Shown: positions 1 through 7,801 of the stretch, in pieces
Layout of the letters: each line of letters starts with the position of its first letter
Position numbering within the stretch: the stretch's first letter is position 1
NCBI GenBank assembly: GCA_023255415.1
Contig: JALRIN010000022.1
Span: forward strand, 10,217 to 49,790
Direction of reading: 5' to 3'
DNA from: Cypionkella sp.
GTDB lineage: Bacteria; Pseudomonadota; Alphaproteobacteria; Rhodobacterales; Rhodobacteraceae
DNA length: 39,574 bases
Notes under the pieces: generated by a model
Database searches by the model: none
What the model was told of the DNA's origin: nothing
Seen by the model: only the letters and a program-made list of their open reading frames with translations
Program-made: the position numbers and the translations under genes

Positions 1-444
1 ATGAATGCCAAGCAATATTGGATCTCGATGGATTATGGCACCACCGAGAAAATGGCCAATGGCGAATGGGCGGCCTCGGTGAATTGGTCGGGCGAAACCT
101 TCCGGGCGCGGCTGGCCAATGCCAATGTGGTTTATGGCTATCCCAAGGAAGGCTATCCTTTGTGGATGGATTCGGTGATGCTGCTGTCTGACGCGCAAAA
201 CGTCGATGCGGCTTATAAATTTCTTGATTTCATCATGCTGCCCGAGAATGCTGCCCTTATATCGGCCTTCGCGCGCTATCCGAACGGCATCACCGGCGCC
301 GAAGCATTCATGCCCGCCGATATGCAAACCGCCCCCGAGGTGGTGATCCCAGAGGCAAGCCGCGCTGCGGGGCACTTTCTGCCAACCTGTGCTGGCAAGT
401 CGATGGACTATATGACCGCGATCTGGACTGAACTGCAAAAATAA
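1..444 (+). CDS. Polyamine ABC transporter substrate-binding protein (PotD/PotF type), 3' fragment
   Basis: This is the C-terminal part of a periplasmic binding protein for polyamines such as putrescine or spermidine. The visible 147 residues align closely by eye with the C-terminal half of the next gene: WISMDYG, EWAASVNW, YGYPKEGYP, LWMDSV, MTAIWTELQK at the end. The reading frame runs off the left edge, so the ATG at base 1 is probably an internal Met, because it matches the middle of the neighbour. The gene ends 23 bases before the next start and is very likely cotranscribed with it. This pair is a tandem duplication. The substrate is not determinable from this fragment. Confidence 0.88.
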   Translation: MNAKQYWISMDYGTTEKMANGEWAASVNWSGETFRARLANANVVYGYPKEGYPLWMDSVMLLSDAQNVDAAYKFLDFIMLPENAALISAFARYPNGITGAEAFMPADMQTAPEVVIPEASRAAGHFLPTCAGKSMDYMTAIWTELQK

Positions 445-467
445 ACAAAACCAACAGGGAGACGACA

Positions 468-1493
468 ATGAAAAACCTACTCTCCGCGACAGCGCTTTTG
501 CTGGCAAGCACCTCGTTTGGCTATGCCGAAGGCAGCTTGCAGCTGTTCAACTGGGGCAATTACACCGGCCCGAAACTGCTGGAAAAATTCGAAAAAGAAA
601 CCGGCATCAAAGTCACCGTCACCGATTACGACAGCAATGACGCGGCCTTGGCCAAGATCGAGGCTGGCGGTTCGGGCTTTGATCTGGTGGTGCCAACCCA
701 CCAATATGTGCAGATCTATGCCGAAAAAGGCCTGATCCAAAAGCTGGACCTGTCCAAAGTTCCAAACCACAAAAACATCGCGCCCGAATGGATGGATGTT
801 GATTGGGATAAGGGCCGCACGCTGACCATCCCTTGGCAATGGGGCACCACTGGCATTGCGGTGAACACCTCGGTCTATAAGGGCGATATCAACACCTCGG
901 ACATCTTTTTGCATGTGCCAGCAGAGCTGAAAGGCAAGATCAACATCGTTCCCGAGATGAATGACATCGTCAATCTTGCGGTGATGGCCGCGGGCGGCGA
1001 GCCTTGCACCGAAGACACCACCATTCTGAAACAGGTGCGCGACGATCTGATTGCAGCCAAGCCAGATTGGATTTCGATGGATTACGGCGCCACCGAAAAG
1101 CTGTCGAACAACGATTGGGCGGCTTCGGTGAACTGGAATGGATCGACGATGCGGGTGCGGCTTGCCAATCCGGATGTGAAATACGGCTACCCCAAGGAAG
1201 GCTATCCGGTCTGGATGGATTCGGTGGCGCTGTTGTCGGATGCCAAGAATGTCGAAGAGGCCTATACCTTCCTGAACTTTATCGCCGAGCCTGAAAACGC
1301 GGCGCTGATTTCGGATTTCGCGCGCTATGCCAATGGCATTGCGGGCTCGGAACCCTTCATGCCCGAAGACATGAAAACCGCGCCCGAGGTGCAGATCCCC
1401 GAAGAGTTCAAGGCGGCGGGCAAGTTCATCCCCACCTGCTCGCCCAAGGCGCAGGACTATATGACTGCGATCTGGACCGAACTGCAAAAGTAG
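468..1493 (+). CDS. Polyamine ABC transporter substrate-binding protein (PotD/PotF family)
   Basis: This is a periplasmic solute-binding protein that would deliver putrescine, spermidine or a similar amine to an ABC importer. The protein has 341 residues, normal for the family. Residues 1-20 form a signal peptide ending in FGYA. The mature start LQLFNWGNYTG is typical of PotD/PotF, as are the segments GFDLVVPTHQYV and WQWGTTGIAVN. A GGGAG-like ribosome site lies about 7 bases before the ATG. It directly follows a paralogous gene. The ATPase and permease genes are not seen downstream, so they must lie upstream of the window or elsewhere. Family assignment is firm; the ligand is inferred only. 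Confidence 0.92.
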   Translation: MKNLLSATALLLASTSFGYAEGSLQLFNWGNYTGPKLLEKFEKETGIKVTVTDYDSNDAALAKIEAGGSGFDLVVPTHQYVQIYAEKGLIQKLDLSKVPNHKNIAPEWMDVDWDKGRTLTIPWQWGTTGIAVNTSVYKGDINTSDIFLHVPAELKGKINIVPEMNDIVNLAVMAAGGEPCTEDTTILKQVRDDLIAAKPDWISMDYGATEKLSNNDWAASVNWNGSTMRVRLANPDVKYGYPKEGYPVWMDSVALLSDAKNVEEAYTFLNFIAEPENAALISDFARYANGIAGSEPFMPEDMKTAPEVQIPEEFKAAGKFIPTCSPKAQDYMTAIWTELQK

Positions 1494-1506
1494 GTGATCT
1501 GGCGGC

Positions 1507-1532
1507 GGTGCGGGGGCATCCGCCCCCCCACC
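1507..1532 (+). repeat. GC-rich intergenic hairpin after the binding-protein gene
   Basis: GGTG and GGGGGC pair with GCCCCC and CACC around a four-base loop, 13 bases after the stop codon. There is no T-run after it, so it is probably a 3'-end stabilising hairpin or the first half of a two-hairpin terminator. Confidence 0.5.
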
Positions 1533-1557
1533 ATTGCAATAAGCGCTGACGCGCGGG

Positions 1558-1603
1558 CAAGGGGCCAGTGGCCCCTTGCGGCCTGTTCCGCAGGCGTTTT
1601 TTT
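1558..1603 (+). terminator. Rho-independent terminator after the polyamine-binding genes
   Basis: A perfect 9-bp stem (1558-1566 with 1570-1578, loop AGT) is followed by a 5-bp hairpin (1581-1585 with 1591-1595) and then GTTTTTTT at 1596-1603. The order stem, second stem and T-run suits an intrinsic terminator separating the transport genes from the amidase. Confidence 0.7.
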
Positions 1604-1624
1604 CCCAATGACTGGAGCCCCGCC

Positions 1625-3031
1625 TTGGACCTGATCGCGCTGTCTGCTTCTGAGTTGTCCCGCCAGATTGCCGCCCGCAAACTTGCCCCTTCCGAGGTGA
1701 TGGCAGCCTATCTGCGCCAGATTGCTGCCGTGAATAGCGGGCTGAATGCGATTGTGTCGTTGCGCGACCCTGATGATCTGATGGCCGAGGCGCGTGCCGC
1801 CGATGATGCGCCCCATAAAGGCTGGCTACACGGGCTGCCGCTGGCGGTGAAAGACCTTTGCGCGGTCAAAGGGCTGCGCACCACCTATGGCTCGCCACTG
1901 TTTGCCGATTTTGTCCCCGCCAAGGATGACCTTTTGGCCGCACGGATGCGCAAGGCGGGGGGGATTTTCATTGGCAAGACCAATACTCCCGAATGGGGCC
2001 ACGGCAGCCATTCCTTCAACCGCGTCTTTGGCGTCACCCGCAACCCCTATGACAGCAGCCGCACCGCGGGCGGGTCATCGGGTGGGGCAGCCGCGGCGCT
2101 GGCAGCCCGGATGCTGCCGGTGGCTGATGGCTCTGACATGATGGGCTCGCTGCGCAATCCGGCCGCCTTTTGCAACGTTTACGGCTTTCGCCCCAGCTGG
2201 GGGCTGGTGCAGCCGGATTCCGAGGGCGACAGCCATCTGGCAACGCTTGCCACCGAAGGCCCGATGGCGCGCACGATCGAAGACATCGCAGGGCTGCTGG
2301 CGGTGCAGGCCGGCGTGAACCCCGAGCTGCCCTTTGGCCGCCAAGCGCAAGACTATAGCGCCCTGAACGGCGATCTGCGCGGCAAGCGCATCGCTTGGCT
2401 GGGCGATTGGGGTGGCGCCTATGCGGTAGAGCCTGGGATCCTTGATCTGTGCGAAGTAGCCCTGACGGTGTTTCGCGATCAGGGCGTGGTGGTCGAGGCC
2501 ATTGCCCCGCCCTATCCCGCCGAAAAACTGTGGCAGGCCTGGACCACTTTGCGCGCGATGCTGAATGCGGGCAGTTTCAAGCCGATCTATGACGATCCGG
2601 CCAAACGCGCCGAATTGAAACCCGAAACCCTGTGGGAAATCGAGCAAGGCAGCAGCCTAAGCGCACAAGCGGTTTACGAAGCCAGCGTCATCCGCTCGCG
2701 CTATTACGCCAAGATGGCGCGGCTGTTTGACAGCTATGATGCGGTGGTTTTGCCCACGGCGCAGGTCTGGCCGTTTCCGACCGAATGGCGCTGGCCGCAA
2801 AGCATTGGCACGCGCGCGATGGACACCTATCACCGCTGGATGGAGGTTGTGATCCCGATCAGCCTGATCGGCCTGCCTGCGCTGTCGCTGCCAGTGGGAT
2901 TTGGCGCGCAGGGCCTGCCAATGGGGATGCAGCTTGCCGGCCGAGTGGGGGCGGATGCGCAGATTTTGGCGATGGGGCAGGCCTATCATCTGGCGACAAA
3001 TTGGCCCAGCCGTCGCCCGCCCGTGCTATAG
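1625..3031 (+). CDS. Amidase (amidase signature family)
   Basis: This enzyme should hydrolyse an amide bond, releasing ammonia or an amine. It belongs to the amidase signature family with a Ser-cisSer-Lys triad: Lys in LAVKDLCAVKG, cis-Ser in GGSSGG, and the nucleophile Ser in GSDMMGSLRNPA. The usual SDTGGS is SDMMGS here, a variant I recall from other proteobacterial amidases. I chose the TTG at 1625 because a GGAG motif sits 8 bases upstream; the frame stays open to a GTG at 1568, but that lies inside the terminator. Length is 468 residues. The stop codon abuts that of the opposing glycosyltransferase gene. The natural substrate is unknown. Confidence 0.85.
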   Translation: MDLIALSASELSRQIAARKLAPSEVMAAYLRQIAAVNSGLNAIVSLRDPDDLMAEARAADDAPHKGWLHGLPLAVKDLCAVKGLRTTYGSPLFADFVPAKDDLLAARMRKAGGIFIGKTNTPEWGHGSHSFNRVFGVTRNPYDSSRTAGGSSGGAAAALAARMLPVADGSDMMGSLRNPAAFCNVYGFRPSWGLVQPDSEGDSHLATLATEGPMARTIEDIAGLLAVQAGVNPELPFGRQAQDYSALNGDLRGKRIAWLGDWGGAYAVEPGILDLCEVALTVFRDQGVVVEAIAPPYPAEKLWQAWTTLRAMLNAGSFKPIYDDPAKRAELKPETLWEIEQGSSLSAQAVYEASVIRSRYYAKMARLFDSYDAVVLPTAQVWPFPTEWRWPQSIGTRAMDTYHRWMEVVIPISLIGLPALSLPVGFGAQGLPMGMQLAGRVGADAQILAMGQAYHLATNWPSRRPPVL

Positions 3032-3985
3032 CACCTGCCAATCCGAGGCAAAGCGGTCATCATTAGGCAAAAACCGCCCGACATTGATCAGGGTGAACAA
3101 GATTGCATAAAGATGCTTGCGCTTTTGGCTGGCGATTTGCAGCCCGTCTTGGGCCTGCAGCTGCGGCATATGCTGGGCAAAAAAGCTGCGATATTCTTCG
3201 GTAAATCGCCGCGCAAAGCCGCCATAGCTTTGGTTGAACGGCTTGCGCCGCCCGATGAAATGCACAAAGCAAACGTCGAAAAATCCCATGTAATACATGG
3301 TCTGATGCGAATATTCGTAGTTCCAGACCAAGGACAGTTCGGCCCAATTGTCGCGCAGCGTCACGTTCAGCGCGGTTTGGTCATGCGCCATCAGCTTCAG
3401 CGCGTTTTGCGCCGCGAAATCCAGCGCGCGCTGGGTCACGCTTTGCGCATTCCATGCCGCCACATCAATCAGCAAGACGCCCGAGTTGAAATATTTGCCA
3501 AAGGGCAGATCAAAGGGGCGGAAATCTTCGGGCACCCGATCTGGTTTGCGCAGCTGCACCATATCGCGCACCGCCCCCACCGCGCGCCCGCCCAGATCAA
3601 GCGAGAGCAGACGGTTCAAATCGCCACGCTGATAAAACACATCGGCGTCAAGATAGAGCATCCGGCGGTAATCTGCCGCCAGCAGATCGGGCGCCATGAT
3701 GCGCAGATAGGCTGCAAAGCTGATCCTGTCATCGGCGGGCAAACGGCTGCCCCAAGCGGCGGCGTCGATCTGCACCACGCGAATGTCGTGCTTGGCCATC
3801 AAAGGGTGCTCTGGCAGCGGTGTGGCGCTGATCAGGCACAGATCAAAGTCACGCTGCGGGTATTTAGTCGCGATCTGATCGGCCACAAACAGCGCATAGG
3901 GAAAGAATTTTGCATCGACGCAGAAGTAAACTGCGCGATCCTTGCGCGCCTCACGGCTTTGCGCTGCAATCGAAATTCCGTCCAT
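3026..3985 (-). CDS. Glycosyltransferase family 8 protein
   Basis: This is a probable retaining glycosyltransferase that uses a nucleotide-sugar donor. Supporting motifs are the metal-binding DxD in MLYLDADVFY, the FNSGVLLIDV segment, and the late HFIGRRKPF segment, all typical of family GT8 (the LgtC/glycogenin group). The frame is open to a TTG at 4045, but the ATG at 3985 (MDGISI) has an AGGGA ribosome site and gives a 319-residue protein. It lies 63 bases after a second glycosyltransferase gene in the same direction, so they are probably coexpressed. Acceptor and product are unknown; a surface polysaccharide role is a guess. Confidence 0.8.
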   Translation of the reverse strand: MDGISIAAQSREARKDRAVYFCVDAKFFPYALFVADQIATKYPQRDFDLCLISATPLPEHPLMAKHDIRVVQIDAAAWGSRLPADDRISFAAYLRIMAPDLLAADYRRMLYLDADVFYQRGDLNRLLSLDLGGRAVGAVRDMVQLRKPDRVPEDFRPFDLPFGKYFNSGVLLIDVAAWNAQSVTQRALDFAAQNALKLMAHDQTALNVTLRDNWAELSLVWNYEYSHQTMYYMGFFDVCFVHFIGRRKPFNQSYGGFARRFTEEYRSFFAQHMPQLQAQDGLQIASQKRKHLYAILFTLINVGRFLPNDDRFASDWQVL

Positions 3986-4048
3986 CTGTTCGCGTCCCTT
4001 TTTCGTTTTGGTGCAGGCCTTTGCGGCGCTGTAGTGTCTTTGCAACCG

Positions 4049-4912
4049 TCAAACCAAGGCGCGAAACCGCTCTGGCAGCACAACCACCGGAGCCTCGCGC
4101 CAGCGTGCAGGCTTATTCCAGGCAAGGATGCGGCGCGACCAAGTCAGCCGCTGGCGTGCCGCGTCAAACACCCCGTCGCCCGCCTCGGCTTGCACCTGCT
4201 CGACCTTGCGAAACAGCGCCTCGCGACGTTTGGCATGCGGGCCCCAACCTGCGGCAACCAGTTTTGGATCATTGGCGCGCCCCATTGCGGTTTCGTAATC
4301 CACCAGACCAAAGTGCAGCAGATAAAGATCCGGGTCGATATGATAATTGCGCCCCTTGACCCGGTGCTGCCCCGCGCCCCATGTCACGGGCTTGAAGGCC
4401 AAGATGGGCTTTGTATAGGCGTCCGAGATCACCGCTTTTTGGCGCTGCTGCAAAAAGCCCCGCGCTGGGTCGATGGCGGCCTCATGCGGCAGGTCTTGCA
4501 CCACATCCAGCCCCAAGCCCGAGAGCGTCACATGGCGCGGCCGTGGCCCGGCCAAAAAGCTGGCAAGGCTTTCATGGCGCGCAGGGTCCGCGATCAGAAA
4601 CTCATCCACATCGGTCGCCATAACCGCCTGATAATCATAGCGCCACAGCATCCGCGCCAGATCCGACATCGCGCGTGCGCGCGCATGATCCATTGCCGCG
4701 CGGCGCATTGCGACATTGCCGATCTGGCTTTGCCAATCGCGGTGGCGCAGGTGCAGAAAATTTACCCCCTCGCAGCCCTCGGGCGGCGTTTCATCCAAAC
4801 CGTCAAGGATCACAAACAGCGCTTGGCGGCCAAAGTTGCTGGCATAATAGTCGATCCACTTGCGCAAAAACAAACGGTCGTTGCGGACAGCGGTGATGCA
4901 GGCAACCTTCAA
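4049..4912 (-). CDS. Glycosyltransferase family 2-like protein
   Basis: This 287-residue protein resembles the Glyco_tranf_2_4 group of putative nucleotide-sugar transferases. It opens with KVACITAVRNDRLFLRKWIDYY and carries the aspartates typical of this group in VILDGLDE and MATDVDEFLI (DxD-like metal site). No signal peptide or membrane segment is seen, so it is probably cytoplasmic. The start codon is TTG, supported by GGAG seven bases upstream. It lies 30 bases downstream of the deacetylase-like gene and 63 bases upstream of the GT8 gene, in a three-gene minus-strand run. Acceptor unknown. Confidence 0.78.
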   Translation of the reverse strand: MKVACITAVRNDRLFLRKWIDYYASNFGRQALFVILDGLDETPPEGCEGVNFLHLRHRDWQSQIGNVAMRRAAMDHARARAMSDLARMLWRYDYQAVMATDVDEFLIADPARHESLASFLAGPRPRHVTLSGLGLDVVQDLPHEAAIDPARGFLQQRQKAVISDAYTKPILAFKPVTWGAGQHRVKGRNYHIDPDLYLLHFGLVDYETAMGRANDPKLVAAGWGPHAKRREALFRKVEQVQAEAGDGVFDAARQRLTWSRRILAWNKPARWREAPVVVLPERFRALV

Positions 4913-4942
4913 GCGGCTTCTCCGGTTTGGTGTTGGTTTTGT

Positions 4943-6064
4943 TTAGCCCAAGCCGCTGATCTGTGCAAACCCCTGTCGCAAAGCCGCCACCTCGGCGCGC
5001 AGACGCGCATTGACGCTGCCTTCGCGCGCGGGGTCAAACAGGCTGTTCAGCTGCCCCGCCTCGGGCAGGGGCCGCCCGCCACCGCCCCAAGACAGGCCCA
5101 TCAGCACCGCGCGCGCGGGTTCGGGCAAGATCTCGGGCAAGGCTTGCCCCGAAAGTTCGGCCCAAAGCCGCGTCCAGTAGCGCCCGACCGACCAAGGGTT
5201 ATAGCCGCCGCCGCCCAGCAACAAGAGACGCGGCGCCAGGGGCGTGATCGCACGCAAGGCCTCGACATAGGCGTTGTTCGACAACGCCAGCCGCGACAAA
5301 GGATCCTCGAGCAAGCTGTCAGCCCCTGCCTGCAGTACGATGGCATCGGGGCTAAAGGCTTGCAGCAGCGGTAAAATCAGCTCGTGCAGCACCATGCGCG
5401 CCTCGCTGTCGTGATAGCCCGCAGGCACCGCCAGATTGACGCAATTGCCGCGCTGCCCCGTGGCCCCGGTGAAAGGCCAGCGCGCCGCCTCGTGCACCGA
5501 GATCAGCAGCACGCCCTCGGCCCCGGCAAGCCCCGCCTCGACCCCGTCGCAGTGATGCGCGTCCAGATCGACATAGGCGACCCGATGCCCCGCCCGCCGC
5601 AGCGCCAAAATCGCCAACACCGGATCGTTCAGATAGCAAAAGCCATTGGCGCGGTCGGCCATGCCGTGATGGGTGCCGCCGCCGGGCACATAGACCGCCC
5701 CGCCCTTGGCCAACAGCTCGGCCGCAAGCAAAACACCCCCCGCCCCGGTGGCCGGACGGCTGTAGATCTGCGGAAAGATCGGATTGCTGAGGCTGCCCAG
5801 ATGAAACCGAGCCCGCGTCTGCGGCGGCAGATCGCCCGTCGCCTCGGCCTCTTGCAGGGCGGCGATATAGGCGGGGTGGTGAAAGGCCGTCAGGGCAGCG
5901 GGTTTGGCACGCGGGCTTGCGCGATAGCACCCAGACAGCAACCCAAGCGCGCGGCCCAGATCGATCACCGTCGACACCCGCGGCACCCGCAAGGGGTGCT
6001 TTGCACCATAGCTGGAGCCGCGGTAAATCTCGGAACCGATGAAAATAGCGGCACTTTTCTGCAT
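4943..6064 (-). CDS. Histone-deacetylase-family amidohydrolase (AcuC-like)
   Basis: This is a zinc-dependent deacetylase-fold enzyme of 373 residues. In bacteria these act on acetylated lysine, acetylpolyamines or other acyl-amines. With the ATG at 6064, the tandem active-site histidines are H132-H133 (GGTHHGM), zinc ligands are D168 and H170 (DLDAH) and D249 (QAGADSL), and the transition-state Tyr is Y288 (GGGGYNPW). All catalytic residues are therefore present, and the LQAGADSL/GGGGY segments resemble class I and AcuC enzymes. The frame also opens at a GTG at 6077-6079. It heads a probable operon with two glycosyltransferases. Whether the substrate is a protein, polyamine or sugar acetyl group cannot be told. 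Confidence 0.85.
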   Translation of the reverse strand: MQKSAAIFIGSEIYRGSSYGAKHPLRVPRVSTVIDLGRALGLLSGCYRASPRAKPAALTAFHHPAYIAALQEAEATGDLPPQTRARFHLGSLSNPIFPQIYSRPATGAGGVLLAAELLAKGGAVYVPGGGTHHGMADRANGFCYLNDPVLAILALRRAGHRVAYVDLDAHHCDGVEAGLAGAEGVLLISVHEAARWPFTGATGQRGNCVNLAVPAGYHDSEARMVLHELILPLLQAFSPDAIVLQAGADSLLEDPLSRLALSNNAYVEALRAITPLAPRLLLLGGGGYNPWSVGRYWTRLWAELSGQALPEILPEPARAVLMGLSWGGGGRPLPEAGQLNSLFDPAREGSVNARLRAEVAALRQGFAQISGLG

Positions 6065-6220
6065 TTTTCTGTGTGACACCCGCTTTGTAACAGATTTATG
6101 ACGGAATCTTCACGCTTTTGCCATGACGGCTCTGGCTATCGCAAAAACAGTCTGGCATAGCCTAACCAAGCCTGCCTGCGAATGGCAGGGCTAAAAACAC
6201 GTGACCCCGAGGCCGCAGCA

Positions 6221-6697
6221 ATGCCGAAATCAAAACCCAAGGCGCAGCCGCAAAAAGCTGCCGAAAGCAACGCGCAAATTGGCGCGATTTGCTGGCGCAT
6301 GCACCGTGCCAAGGTCGAGGTTTTGCTGATCACCAGCCGCGACACCGGCCGTTGGGTGATCCCCAAAGGCTGGCCGATGGCGGGGCTGTCTGATGCCGAG
6401 GCCGCGTCGATCGAGGCTTGGGAAGAAGCAGGGGTGCGCGGCGATATAAACCCCGAAAGCATCGGCCAATTTGGCTATGACAAGGTGCTGAGTCCGACCG
6501 CGACAAAGCCCTGCACTGTCACGGTTTTTGGCTTGCGGGTTGCTGCGCTGCACACCGATTTTCCCGAACGCAAGCAGCGGCGGCGCAAATGGTTTGCCGT
6601 GGAAAAAGCCGCGCGCAAAGTTGCAGAACCTGAATTGCGCCAATTGCTTAAGGCGATCGCAAAACAGCTTTTGCCGCTGGCTCTTGCCTCTGACTGA
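6221..6697 (+). CDS. Nudix hydrolase (diphosphoinositol-polyphosphate-phosphohydrolase-like)
   Basis: This Nudix-fold pyrophosphohydrolase would cleave a nucleoside diphosphate linked to another group, or a diphosphoinositol-type compound. The ATG at 6221 is chosen because GAGG lies 8 bases upstream; the earlier ATG at 6182 has none. The protein has 158 residues. WVIPKGWPMAGL leads into the Nudix box (about 50-72), ending IEAWEEAGV. The usual Arg of the REUxEE core is Ile64, while the metal-binding glutamates remain. The N-terminus (about 1-18) is Lys/Gln rich and probably disordered. A DUF1178 gene follows 42 bases later. Substrate not predictable. Confidence 0.82.
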   Translation: MPKSKPKAQPQKAAESNAQIGAICWRMHRAKVEVLLITSRDTGRWVIPKGWPMAGLSDAEAASIEAWEEAGVRGDINPESIGQFGYDKVLSPTATKPCTVTVFGLRVAALHTDFPERKQRRRKWFAVEKAARKVAEPELRQLLKAIAKQLLPLALASD

Positions 6698-6739
6698 AAA
6701 CCAGAGCAGGCTGGGATCTTCGTTAGATTTGGTCAGAAT

Positions 6740-7162
6740 ATGATCCGCTATTCGCTTCGTTGCAGCCAGACACATGACTTTGAAAGCTGGTTTAAATCGG
6801 CCAGCGGCTTTGACGCGCTTTTGAATGCGGGTCAGATCAGCTGCCCGCTTTGTGGCGACACCCGTGTCGAGAAAACCCTAATGGCCCCAGCTGTGCGCCC
6901 TGCAGGCCGCAGCGAAAAGCCCAGCCTTTCGGCCCCACAGACCGAAGTAGAGGCCGCATTGGCCGAAATGCGGCGCAAGATCGAGGCGACTTCCGATTAT
7001 GTCGGCCTGAACTTTGCCGCAGAAGCGCGCCGGATGCATGAGGGCAGCAGTGAGCCGCGCGCGATTTACGGCGAGGCCAAGCCGGAAGAGGCGCGCGCGC
7101 TGATCGAAGACGGCATCCCCGTCGCCCCCCTGCCTTTTATGCCAGCCAGAAAGGCCAATTGA
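6740..7162 (+). CDS. DUF1178 family protein
   Basis: This is a conserved protein of unknown function, 140 residues, found widely in alpha- and betaproteobacteria. It begins MIRYSLRCSQTHDFESWF and has a CPLCGD motif near residues 35-40 that, with Cys8, could form part of a metal site. The C-terminal half contains the family segment KIEATSDYVGLNFAAEARRMH and ends with the usual PLPFMPARK. Its stop codon is directly followed by the ATG of the short-chain dehydrogenase, so the two are translationally coupled. No function should be assigned. Confidence 0.88.
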   Translation: MIRYSLRCSQTHDFESWFKSASGFDALLNAGQISCPLCGDTRVEKTLMAPAVRPAGRSEKPSLSAPQTEVEAALAEMRRKIEATSDYVGLNFAAEARRMHEGSSEPRAIYGEAKPEEARALIEDGIPVAPLPFMPARKAN

Positions 7163-7801
7163 ATGACGGTTTTGATCACAGGCGCCAATCGCGGCATCGG
7201 CGCAGGTCTGCTTGCGCATTACCGCAGCAAGGGCGAGGTCTGTTTTGGCACCGCCCGCAAGGCCAGCGATGGCCTGCTGCCGCTTGATGTCACCGACCCC
7301 GCAGCCTGTGCCGCGCTAGGCCAGCACATTGACGCGCCGCTTGATCTGCTGATCTGCAACGCCGGGGTCTATCTGGATCGCGACCAAGACCTGACCGGCT
7401 ATGCGCCAGAGCTTTGGGCCGATAGTTTTGCCACCAATGTGACAGGGGTGTTTTTGACGCTTCAGGCGCTGTTGCCGCAGCTGCGTGCCGCAAAGGGCAA
7501 AATCGCAATCATCTCGTCGCAAATGGCGTCTGACACCCGCGCGCCGGGGGGCAGCTATATCTACCGCGCCTCGAAAGCGGCGGTGCTGAATTTGGGGCGC
7601 AATCTGTCGGCCGATCTTGCGCCCGAAGGCATAGCCGTCGGCATCTATCACCCCGGCTGGGTGCAAACCGATATGGGCGGGGCTGCGGCCTCGATCAGTG
7701 TGGCGCAATCGGTGGCAGGCTTAACCCGATGTTTTGAGGCGCTTTCACTGCAAAACACCGGATGTTTCCTGAACTACGACGGCTCTGTGCACCCCTATTG
7801 A
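7163..7801 (+). CDS. SDR family oxidoreductase
   Basis: This NAD(P)-dependent short-chain dehydrogenase/reductase has 212 residues, at the short end for the classical family. It shows the nucleotide-binding TGANRGIG at 6-13, the CNAGV motif at about 65-69, the catalytic Ser near 119 (IISSQ) and YRASK (Y134, K138). The ATG follows the DUF1178 stop with no gap, and an AAGG ribosome site lies in the end of that gene. The 3' end overlaps the convergent FG-GAP gene by 7 bases. Substrate unknown; the resemblance is to the C-factor/carbonyl reductase-like group. Confidence 0.87.
   Translation: MTVLITGANRGIGAGLLAHYRSKGEVCFGTARKASDGLLPLDVTDPAACAALGQHIDAPLDLLICNAGVYLDRDQDLTGYAPELWADSFATNVTGVFLTLQALLPQLRAAKGKIAIISSQMASDTRAPGGSYIYRASKAAVLNLGRNLSADLAPEGIAVGIYHPGWVQTDMGGAAASISVAQSVAGLTRCFEALSLQNTGCFLNYDGSVHPY

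Noticed and set aside
3113..5374. 753-residue plus-strand open frame
   Set aside because: It lies antisense to the two glycosyltransferase genes and the end of the deacetylase gene. These carry clear family motifs, and the composition (His, Arg and Gln rich) is that of a GC-driven shadow frame.
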